Positions 1-6,082 of a stretch of DNA of 8,792 nucleotides are shown piece by piece; position 1 is the first letter of the stretch, and every line of letters starts with the position of its first letter. The notes beneath the pieces were generated by a model. The model saw only the letters and a program-made list of their open reading frames with translations. It did not search any database and had not been told where the DNA came from. Position numbers and translations under genes: made by a program. This DNA is from Saccharofermentans sp. (GTDB taxonomy: Bacteria; Bacillota_A; Clostridia; Saccharofermentanales; Saccharofermentanaceae), in the NCBI GenBank assembly GCA_024692105.1, contig JAILMZ010000028.1, positions 1 through 8,792 of the forward strand, given 5' to 3'.

Positions 1-300
1 TTCGACATCATCTGCTTCAAGGACTTCATCGAGTCCTATGGAAGAGAGGCTCGATTCGTTCTCATCTGCCATGTCTTCGATGGCATCTTCGTCTATGATG
101 ACGTAAAAACCATCATCAACGTCTCCGCCATCAAGTTCGGCATTCTGGAGATCGTCAACATCATATTCTTCGTAGTCAAGCTTCTCGCAAGCCTTCTCGA
201 CCTGTTCTGTGGTGACCTTTTTTGTCTTGCTGCATCCTGCAGCCAGTCCGAGGACCATGGTCGCAGCAACAAGACAGGAAATTATCTTTACCTTTTTCAT
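1..300 (-). CDS. Acidic lipoprotein, N-terminal 100 residues (gene runs off the left edge)
   Basis: This partial gene has an open frame of exactly 100 codons from an ATG at 298-300 down to base 1. The leader has two early lysines, a hydrophobic stretch (residues 6-21) and a lipobox Leu-Ala-Ala-Gly-Cys, so Cys23 should be lipidated by Lgt and the protein anchored on the outer face of the membrane. The mature part seen is strongly acidic (runs of Asp and Glu) and begins with Val-Glu-Lys-Ala-Cys-Glu-Lys-Leu (residues 34-41). A similar stretch occurs in the second half of the lipoprotein at 4332-5369. The start is supported by AGGAGGG at 311-317 with a 10-nt gap. It lies 73 nt downstream of the LCP ligase gene on the same strand. 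No enzymatic motif is visible and the function is unknown. Confidence 0.85.
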   Translation of the reverse strand, partial: MKKVKIISCLVAATMVLGLAAGCSKTKKVTTEQVEKACEKLDYEEYDVDDLQNAELDGGDVDDGFYVIIDEDAIEDMADENESSLSSIGLDEVLEADDVE

Positions 301-308
301 AAACCCAA

Positions 309-356
309 TTCCCTCCTGTATGTGGATGCAATCATTGTATCACATTCAGGAGGGAA
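309..356 (-). promoter_or_regulatory. 48-bp near-palindrome enclosing the lipoprotein gene's SD and -10 box
   Basis: The outer arms TTCCCTCCTG (309-318) and CAGGAGGGAA (347-356) are exact reverse complements. Pairing continues through one mismatch into five more pairs (320-324 with 341-345), then an inner imperfect match (326-332 with 334-340). In a minus-strand transcript reading through from the LCP gene, the 3' arm is the SD AGGAGGG of the lipoprotein and the 5' arm is its complement CCCUCCU, so the SD would be buried. No U-run follows on the minus strand, so this is not a normal intrinsic terminator. The repeat is seen directly; translational gating is inferred. Confidence 0.7.
334..342 (-). 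promoter_or_regulatory. Extended -10 promoter for the left-edge lipoprotein
   Basis: On the minus strand this reads TGATACAAT, an extended -10 (TG, one base, then TACAAT, 5 of 6 to consensus). No good -35 is present at 16-18 bp, which an extended -10 can compensate for. Transcription would start near 327, inside the palindrome, so this transcript would lack the arm that pairs with the SD. Confidence 0.45.
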
Positions 357-373
357 AAAGTTGTTTACGGTAA

Positions 374-1948
374 TTATGCGACGTCTTCGTCAGTCAGGAT
401 GCCGCCTGCGATGACCTTGTCTATGAGTTCCTGCGCCTTGGCAACGGATGCTTCGTCAGGATACATGACATAGAGCTTGGTGCCCTTCATGGAGTAAGTG
501 ATCTCGGATCCGCCCGTACCGGTAACGGCATAGGACTTGGTGTTCCACTCAGCCATATCGCCGAGCTGCATCTTTACGAGATTTTCGATCTCATCCGAAG
601 TCATCGATGTTACGAACATGCCTGACATATCGTCCATGATGGAAGCATAGTTGGTCAGGAAGCTTGAGCTGTGAGTGAGCTTGTTGATAACGCCCGTGAT
701 GATCCTCATCTGGTTCTGGCCTCTCATGTTGTCGCCGGAAGCAAATGCGTATCTCTCACGTGCATAAGCAAGTGCCTCGTCGCCCATGAGCGTTATCTCA
801 CCTTCGGAGTAGCTGTATCCGGGAACATTCTTGGAAGAGAATGCGACGGGGTTGTTGATCGTAACGCCGCCCAAATCGTTGATAAGCGTCTCGAAACCGG
901 TGAAGTTCAGCTGGCCATAGTAGTTGATCTTGCAGTCGTAAAGATTCTCCAGACCTTCGATGGAGCAGTCGACGCCATAGATACCAAGGTGAGTCAGCTT
1001 ATCCTTGGCTCCGGTCGAAGATTCGGGGTTGGGGATGAAGTAGTCACGGGGTGTGTTGATGAGCAGGATCTGCTTTGTCTGAGGGTTGACTACCATCAGG
1101 ATGTTAACGTCGGAACGTGAGACGTTAAGGATCTTGGAACGTGTATCAGAGCCGCTGATGTAAAGGATGAAAGGCTCAGCCGTGATATCTCCGACTGCAG
1201 CGGCATCTGCATTACCTTCCGGAGCAAATCCGTTTGCGATGAGGACGTCGTCCGTGATAACGCACTCGTAGATGAGACGCGTCCTGGACTCGAAATCAAT
1301 GTACGCTTCGTTATCCTCGACGATGGTCGCGTAGGACTCGTTCATTATGATCGCCTGCAGCGTGCCGGAATAGAGTGCTCCGACAAGATCGTCAGGTGTG
1401 TCATAACCTGTCGGAACGACGGGCGCCTGGAGCACTCCTGATATCTCGTTAACGGCACAGGTAGTATATTCGTAATCACTCTCGGTATTCATTGTACCGA
1501 AGGAATAACCTGCGCAGTCGTTGATGGTCTGTGCGGGATCTTCCGTGCGGACATAAACGCCGATTACGGCCCTGACATCGCTCTGGTTGGTAATGTTGTT
1601 GAGCGTCTTTCTGGTCTTCATGGCGAACATTCCCGCATAGAGCGAGCCTGTGCAGATCAAGATAACCAGGATGACGGACAGGATCTTGCGTCCCAAGCCG
1701 ATGCCGTCTTTTGCCTTCGACTTCTTGGACTTCTTGAAGATTACTATCGACATTACAGTTATGAGTGCCGCAAGGATGATGTTTGTTGCCGCAAGATACT
1801 TGAACGGCAGCATGTCGAGCAGAACGATCTCGACGAGCGCAAATATCTCACACAGACCCTGCGCTATAAGCAGGCAGAGACCAAAGCTCTTCCATGTGAA
1901 TTTCTTCTTCGGTTTTTGTGCGGGTGCTTCACCCTTCTTGGTCTTCAT
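374..1948 (-). CDS. LytR-CpsA-Psr (LCP) family cell-wall glycopolymer ligase
   Basis: LCP proteins transfer undecaprenyl-linked glycopolymers (teichoic acids, capsule) onto peptidoglycan at the outer membrane face. This one has 524 residues. A lysine-rich N-terminus is followed by three predicted membrane helices (about 21-46, 50-71, 88-108), an extracellular N-terminal accessory region (about 110-255, with Ile-Ile-Met-Asn-Glu-Ser-Tyr near 200-206) and the LCP domain (about 258-420). LCP landmarks include SGSDTR (265-270), RSDVNILMVVNP (278-289), TPRDYFIP (299-306), KLTHLGIYG (317-325), ALAYARERY (392-400) and RGQNQMRII (409-417). These supply the conserved Asp and Arg residues that hold the pyrophosphate lipid. 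The ATG at 1946-1948 has GGGAG upstream. A lipoprotein gene follows on the same strand, and the gene is divergent from the one at 2143. The exact polymer is not predictable, so no LytR/TagU-type symbol is assigned. Confidence 0.93.
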   Translation of the reverse strand: MKTKKGEAPAQKPKKKFTWKSFGLCLLIAQGLCEIFALVEIVLLDMLPFKYLAATNIILAALITVMSIVIFKKSKKSKAKDGIGLGRKILSVILVILICTGSLYAGMFAMKTRKTLNNITNQSDVRAVIGVYVRTEDPAQTINDCAGYSFGTMNTESDYEYTTCAVNEISGVLQAPVVPTGYDTPDDLVGALYSGTLQAIIMNESYATIVEDNEAYIDFESRTRLIYECVITDDVLIANGFAPEGNADAAAVGDITAEPFILYISGSDTRSKILNVSRSDVNILMVVNPQTKQILLINTPRDYFIPNPESSTGAKDKLTHLGIYGVDCSIEGLENLYDCKINYYGQLNFTGFETLINDLGGVTINNPVAFSSKNVPGYSYSEGEITLMGDEALAYARERYAFASGDNMRGQNQMRIITGVINKLTHSSSFLTNYASIMDDMSGMFVTSMTSDEIENLVKMQLGDMAEWNTKSYAVTGTGGSEITYSMKGTKLYVMYPDEASVAKAQELIDKVIAGGILTDEDVA

Positions 1949-2116
1949 AATCAGGACTCCCTATATTAATATCCTTTGTTAAAACGGAGAAAAGTCTATC
2001 GTTTAAACTTTAAGCGCGCTACCCGAATGTGCGTGCATAATGTGGCAAATGTAGTGCGGAACTCCGCCAAATAAGCATATTTTCAGCCATACGGTGATTG
2101 TAGCATAAGAACTGTT

Positions 2117-2122
2117 TATAAT
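2117..2122 (+). promoter_or_regulatory. -10 box for the AlkZ-related gene
   Basis: A perfect TATAAT lies 21 bp before the chosen ATG. No convincing -35 is found at 16-18 bp. A start near 2129 would leave a very short leader carrying GGAGG at 2133-2137. Confidence 0.4.
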
Positions 2123-2142
2123 AATTACAATTGGAGGACAAT

Positions 2143-2841
2143 ATGCATCTGCCGCTTATAGAGACAGTTGAAGACCTGGTGCAGCTCACCGATGAGATAG
2201 GATTGCTTCCGTTCTTTGAGAACGGCATCGAAGGCTTTTCGCTCGAGGAGAATACCACCGAAGACAACTGGTGGCACGGTTCCGTTGAAGGCCGGGTCGA
2301 CTGGCCCGCATGGGACTGGAAAGGCGAGGTCCTCCGCGACAAACGCCTGGTGTACGGCAAGTTTACCGGCGGGAGGGCGTGTTTCGTTAGCCTTAAGTGG
2401 TGGCCCTACCTGTGTAACTTCAGGCGTGACGGGTATGATTTCGATGCCAGATGCGACGAGCTTTCCGCACCGCAGTCCGACATTACCGCCGTGGAGTACC
2501 TTGCAAAGAACGGCCAGTGCCTGTCGAAAACGCTCAAGTACGGCGGCGCTGCATTCACGCAGAAGGGAAGATGTTCGTATGACCAGACCGTCACGAGACT
2601 GCAGATGCAGACCTATGTGACCCCCGTGGATTTTGTTTATCCGGTGAGCGCCAAGACCGGCAATGAGTACGGCTGGGGGATAGCGGTGTATGACATAGCG
2701 GACCACTATTGGGGAAAGCGTGCATGCAGGGGCAGATACAGGGAAGAACCCGAAGAGTCTTATGAGAAACTCTTCCGTCAACTTAAGAGCAAACTCCCCG
2801 GCGTGGACGAGAAGAAGATAAAAAGACTTCTTGCGATCTGA
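2143..2841 (+). CDS. AlkZ-related family protein (function unproven)
   Basis: This soluble protein has 232 residues, no signal peptide and no membrane helix. The conserved core resembles a family of stand-alone proteins that databases label AlkZ-related, after the DNA glycosylase AlkZ that unhooks interstrand crosslinks. The match is from memory. Motifs seen are an N-terminal Gly-Leu-Leu-Pro-Phe-Phe (20-25), WPAWDWKGEV (54-63), YGKF (71-74), a Phe-Val-Ser-Leu-Lys-Trp-Trp-Pro run (81-88), RRDGYDFDAR (94-103), TRLQMQTYV (151-159) and YGWGIAVYD (176-184). It is much shorter than full AlkZ/YcaQ and I do not see the QxQ-type catalytic motif, so DNA glycosylase activity should not be assumed. The ATG at 2143 was preferred over an in-frame TTG at 2131 because GGAGG (2133-2137) sits 5 nt before the ATG. 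The 3' end converges on the next gene with a 2-bp gap. Confidence 0.8.
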   Translation: MHLPLIETVEDLVQLTDEIGLLPFFENGIEGFSLEENTTEDNWWHGSVEGRVDWPAWDWKGEVLRDKRLVYGKFTGGRACFVSLKWWPYLCNFRRDGYDFDARCDELSAPQSDITAVEYLAKNGQCLSKTLKYGGAAFTQKGRCSYDQTVTRLQMQTYVTPVDFVYPVSAKTGNEYGWGIAVYDIADHYWGKRACRGRYREEPEESYEKLFRQLKSKLPGVDEKKIKRLLAI

Positions 2842-2843
2842 GT

Positions 2844-4220
2844 TCAGACAGTATCCGGAGCGGGCTTGGTACGGCGCAGTCTGCGTCTTTGTTTCTTCGC
2901 TTCCTTGATGTCCTTTGCGACAGGCGCGAAATCCTCAAGGCCCAGAAGTTCGGACAGCATCCCGATCTCGGGCTTGTATCTTACGGACATGAGGAGCTCC
3001 AGATATTTGTCCTCGGTCCTTATCCTTAAGAATCTCATGCAGCTCTCTATATAGAATTTCTTGCCTTCGTAGTTCTTCTGAATATTGCTCCAAGGGTAGA
3101 CGACCGGCTTGCGGATCAGGCGGTTACGGACGACATAGACGCCGCTGTTATCCTTGATCAGCCAGAGCTTTGTGCGCTTGGGCATCTTTGCAAGTCCGGT
3201 GAACTTGTAGATTGCCATGCCGATCTCCATGTCGGGATAGAGCCTTCTTAATCTGAGAGGGATGTGCTTTTCGACTCTCGGCACGGGTTCGTTGCGCTTG
3301 AATATCCTGGCGATGACAGTGGAGATGTAGACATCCTTATAGTATGCGGCTGCCCTTGCAAGGATGCCGAACAGGATTATTCCAATGACCGCAAGGATTA
3401 TGCTTACCACGAAGCTGACTATGGGTGCAAATATCTGAAGGATAACGAGGAGGATATGAAGGAAGCCCTTGATGAGCTGCCAGACAAAGCTCGTTCCCTT
3501 GACGGGGATGGCGGCTATTATGACCTCGATGTTATTGACGCAGGTATAGACACAGTAATAGACGATGGTTATCGCGACTACCGTGACGCCTGCGAGGACA
3601 TAGGTGTACCATTCCGGGCCGGAATCATGCGAACTTCTTGCCAGGAGGCTTGCGGACCTGACGAGACTACCTGCTTTGCTGCCCGGAGGATCCTTGGCGA
3701 GAGCATCGTTGGTGACGAACGGGAGCAGGGATATCGTGACAGTGCAGATGTATCCGATCAGCTTGTCGAGTTTGTCGATCGAGATCTCCGATATGATCTT
3801 CGATTCGGCAAAAGAGTGGATCACTATCATCGCGACTGCGACAAGTGTAAGAAAGACCGCAGCATAAGGGTTTGCGATCTGGAGCTTGCCGACTTCCCTT
3901 ACGATCGGTACGCCGTTGAGAAAATCCGCTATCGTGTTGAAGAATACTGAGTCAGGGGAGTAGGTGGCCGCGTTCTCTATCGAACCTAAGATGGCCAGGA
4001 CTGCCATTGTCGCGGTCGGATTGACCGAAGCGGTAACGGCTGTGGAAAACGCGCCGGCGTAGATAGCCAGGTCTGTCGCATATTTGGTGGTCTGCATGCT
4101 GTTTGTACCGTCAATTCCGGCAGCAAGGCTGACCATGGGTATGAGAAGAAGGCATAAGAGCGCAGCCAAAGCGCCGGCCGCTCTTCTGAGCCTTGTCTTA
4201 TTGGTATCTATCTGTCGCAT
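2844..4220 (-). CDS. Polytopic membrane protein of unknown function with basic cytosolic C-terminal domain
   Basis: I do not recognise this 458-residue protein. It opens with a basic stretch and a hydrophobic segment (14-33, ending Leu-Ala-Ala-Gly) that could be a cleaved signal or a first helix. Next comes a small-residue-rich segment (about 48-82), then predicted helices at about 118-137, 152-170, 204-227, and a long hydrophobic block at 247-290 that probably forms two. Residues 291-458 look cytosolic, with a possible beta-rich part (352-385, including Lys-Leu-Trp-Leu-Ile-Lys-Asp) and a basic tail (441-453, Lys/Arg-rich). The ATG at 4218-4220 has GGAGGGG at 4225-4231 with a 4-nt gap. The middle has a loose resemblance in pattern to DUF4126-type membrane proteins, too weak to assign. 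It is divergent from the lipoprotein at 4332. Confidence 0.85.
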   Translation of the reverse strand: MRQIDTNKTRLRRAAGALAALLCLLLIPMVSLAAGIDGTNSMQTTKYATDLAIYAGAFSTAVTASVNPTATMAVLAILGSIENAATYSPDSVFFNTIADFLNGVPIVREVGKLQIANPYAAVFLTLVAVAMIVIHSFAESKIISEISIDKLDKLIGYICTVTISLLPFVTNDALAKDPPGSKAGSLVRSASLLARSSHDSGPEWYTYVLAGVTVVAITIVYYCVYTCVNNIEVIIAAIPVKGTSFVWQLIKGFLHILLVILQIFAPIVSFVVSIILAVIGIILFGILARAAAYYKDVYISTVIARIFKRNEPVPRVEKHIPLRLRRLYPDMEIGMAIYKFTGLAKMPKRTKLWLIKDNSGVYVVRNRLIRKPVVYPWSNIQKNYEGKKFYIESCMRFLRIRTEDKYLELLMSVRYKPEIGMLSELLGLEDFAPVAKDIKEAKKQRRRLRRTKPAPDTV

Positions 4221-4300
4221 GTATCCCCTCCGTGTGCAACATCAGTTTTGCATACATTCTACACGAACTCCGCGAAAATACAGTACGCATATCAAAGATA

Positions 4301-4309
4301 TGTTATTAT
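4301..4309 (+). promoter_or_regulatory. Extended -10 promoter for the lipoprotein at 4332
   Basis: TGTTATTAT is an extended -10 (TG, one base, TATTAT, 5 of 6). The -35 region at 17 bp is poor. The predicted start, near 4316, gives a leader of about 16 nt that still contains GGAGG at 4319-4323. That supports the ATG at 4332 and argues against an in-frame ATG at 4317. Confidence 0.4.
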
Positions 4310-4331
4310 TCGAGGCATGGAGGTAGGAGGT

Positions 4332-5369
4332 ATGAAAAAGACGAGAATAATAGGTTCAGTCTTGGTACTGTCAATGCTTCTGTCCCTTTGCGGATGCAAC
4401 AGTGATGATAAGAATGTTATTGCGGCGGCAGACGAATATGCCCAGGCTCTCATATCATTCGACAGCGATGATATCACTGAACTCATGGATGACGCAGATA
4501 AGGCCGAAGACATCCTTGAAGGGTTAGAAGAGATCAGTTCAAGCAGCGACAACATGGAGAAGATTACCGCTGCCATCCTGGATTCCATGACATACGAGAT
4601 CGACAGCGAATCTGTCCAGTCTTCGAAGAAGGATAAGAGTGCAAAAGCAACCATCATCTTTACGCTTGCCGACTATGAAGGCATCTATGAAGATGTCACT
4701 GATGACGGCGGAAACATCGAAGATTATATCGATGCCCTTGAAAATGACGGCGGGGAGAATACGACAGAGATAAAGATATCGGTAAGCTTTACGCTCAAAA
4801 AGGACAAGTGGGTCGTAAAAGACGATAAGGCCAAGAACATAAATAAGGTCTTTGAGTTCCTTGATGAGATCCCCAATTACAGTTGGTGTAACTTCAAGGC
4901 TGTCAAAGATACCGATTTTGAGAATGCCCTTTGCAAGGTCCTGGGAATCAACACTAATGATATCTATGTGGTCGAGGACGATTACTACGACAAGAGTATC
5001 AGTTACTCTGCCGATGATCAGGTCTATTCATTGAGCATATACGACGATCCCGAAGATGCAGCCTGGGATTTTGAAGATATGTATGATGAGTTCTACTGGG
5101 AATTCGATGACGAAGAGTACGAAGGAACATACCAGTATTACTACGATGAAGAAGGCGGGATCGGATACATACTCTTTAACGGACAAAGTGATTTCGTCGG
5201 AGATACCGGTTACATTGACGGCCTGTATCTGTACGGCGGTCTGTATCTGAAAGATGATACTCTCGTTATGGTCCTGTCATACGACGTGAAGCAGCAAGAC
5301 GCAGATTCTGACAATGTGAAGGACCTGAACGCTTTCCTTAATGAGATAGGATATCCGCTACCCTATTAA
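4332..5369 (+). CDS. Acidic two-domain lipoprotein
   Basis: This 345-residue exported protein has the leader MKKTRIIGS, a hydrophobic core and a Leu-Cys-Gly-Cys lipobox (Cys22 modified). Residues about 28-165 look like an NTF2-like (DUF4878-type) lipoprotein domain: an Ala-rich helix with Tyr-Ala-Gln-Ala-Leu at 36-40, then strands ending in Phe-Thr-Leu-Lys-Lys-Asp-Lys-Trp-Val-Val-Lys-Asp (153-164). Residues about 181-345 are very rich in Asp, Glu and Tyr. They begin with Asp-Phe-Glu-Asn-Ala-Leu-Cys-Lys-Val-Leu (195-204), similar to the start of the left-edge lipoprotein, and end Phe-Leu-Asn-Glu-Ile-Gly-Tyr-Pro-Leu-Pro. Two SD-like repeats precede the gene; GGAGG at 4319-4323 gives an 8-nt gap, while AGGAGG at 4325-4330 is too close. 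A terminator follows directly. The ligand or role is unknown; acidic clusters could bind cations, but this is speculative. Confidence 0.88.
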   Translation: MKKTRIIGSVLVLSMLLSLCGCNSDDKNVIAAADEYAQALISFDSDDITELMDDADKAEDILEGLEEISSSSDNMEKITAAILDSMTYEIDSESVQSSKKDKSAKATIIFTLADYEGIYEDVTDDGGNIEDYIDALENDGGENTTEIKISVSFTLKKDKWVVKDDKAKNINKVFEFLDEIPNYSWCNFKAVKDTDFENALCKVLGINTNDIYVVEDDYYDKSISYSADDQVYSLSIYDDPEDAAWDFEDMYDEFYWEFDDEEYEGTYQYYYDEEGGIGYILFNGQSDFVGDTGYIDGLYLYGGLYLKDDTLVMVLSYDVKQQDADSDNVKDLNAFLNEIGYPLPY

Positions 5370-5388
5370 CATTTGAAACAACTAAAAC

Positions 5389-5419
5389 ACAAGGTCGGAG
5401 CTCATTGCCCCGGCCTTGT
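5389..5419. terminator. Bidirectional intrinsic terminator between convergent genes
   Basis: ACAAGGTCGG (5389-5398) pairs with CCGGCCTTGT (5410-5419), ten pairs with one G-U, around an 11-nt loop. The plus side is followed by TGTTATTTGTT and the minus side by GTGTTTTAGTTGTTT, so it can serve both the lipoprotein ending at 5369 and the cyclase ending at 5422. Confidence 0.8.
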
Positions 5420-5421
5420 TG

Positions 5422-6039
5422 TTATTTGTTCTGCTCTTTCCAATTCCTCTTGTTCTCGTACATCAGATTGTCCGCTCTCTTGATCGTATCTTCGAGGGAC
5501 CTGTCAGTGTCCGAGTCATAAACGGCAACACCGATCGCTATGTGCAGCTGGTTCCACGGATCTTCTGCATCACGACTGATCGCTTCCTGCTCACTGTGGA
5601 ACCTCGCGATAAGTTCATCCCTGCTTGCGAAATCATCGTTCATCATGACAGCCGAGAACTCGTCTCCGCCGATGCGGAACACCGCACTCCTGCGGAAAGT
5701 CGTACAGATATAGTGGCATGCATTCTTGATATAATCATCGCCTTTATCGTGGCCGTATTTGTCATTGATGACCTTGAGGTCATTGCAGTCAAAGATGCAT
5801 ACCGCAACACCGAAGTTCTCGCCGTTATTGAGCCTTGTCTGTACGCCCTCGATGTATTCCTTGAATGCGCCCTTGTTACGCACGGAAGTAAGAGCATCAT
5901 AATTAACTCTTTTGTTCAGGTCCTCGGCGTGTTTCTCTTCGCGGCTTGCCTTTCGTGCCAGACGGAGGTTGCGGATGGTGAGTATCAAAATAATGAGAAG
6001 GATGAGCGAGACAACGGACATAACTATTCCGAGGTTCAT
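5422..6039 (-). CDS. Membrane-anchored GGDEF diguanylate cyclase
   Basis: Predicted to make cyclic di-GMP from two GTP at the inner face of the membrane. The 205 residues hold one membrane helix (about 3-22), a short charged linker likely to be coiled coil (25-46) and a GGDEF domain to the end. Seen are DALTSVRNK (48-56), FDCNDLKVIND with the metal-binding Asp84 (83-93), an intact GGDEF signature (124-128) and ADNLMYENK (189-197). The I-site RxxD that normally sits five residues before GGDEF is replaced by Phe-Arg-Arg-Ser (115-118), so product inhibition at that site is not expected. There is no separate sensor domain. It follows the lipoprotein at 6083-6988 by about 43 nt and probably shares its transcript. 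The start is uncertain: the ATG at 6039 was chosen, but a GTG at 6045 is possible; only a weak GGTGA (6050-6054) lies upstream. Confidence 0.9.
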   Translation of the reverse strand: MNLGIVMSVVSLILLIILILTIRNLRLARKASREEKHAEDLNKRVNYDALTSVRNKGAFKEYIEGVQTRLNNGENFGVAVCIFDCNDLKVINDKYGHDKGDDYIKNACHYICTTFRRSAVFRIGGDEFSAVMMNDDFASRDELIARFHSEQEAISRDAEDPWNQLHIAIGVAVYDSDTDRSLEDTIKRADNLMYENKRNWKEQNK

Positions 6040-6082
6040 GCGCACAAAGTCACCGAACGTCAGGTGATTTTACAACCCCGGG

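Noticed and set aside
309..356. Rho-independent terminator of the LCP gene
   Set aside because: No U-run follows the hairpin in the direction of transcription, and the 3' arm is the next gene's SD.
361..414. Plus-strand 17-codon basic peptide starting at TTG after the AGGAGGG in the palindrome
   Set aside because: The SD-like sequence is there because of palindrome symmetry, there is no clear promoter, and it is antisense to the LCP gene 3' end; too weak to call.
2055..2068. GCGGA-AC-TCCGC hairpin in the divergent region 1949-2142
   Set aside because: Only five pairs with a 2-bp centre, and it does not overlap a clear promoter; no function can be supported.
2125..2781. Minus-strand open frame opposite the AlkZ-related gene
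   Set aside because: The plus-strand gene has conserved motifs and a well-placed GGAGG; the antisense frame has neither.
3264..3950. Plus-strand open frame of 228 codons opposite the membrane protein
   Set aside because: It has no convincing SD and an odd Asp/Arg/Tyr-rich composition typical of an antisense shadow; the minus-strand frame has helices, an SD and a proper start.
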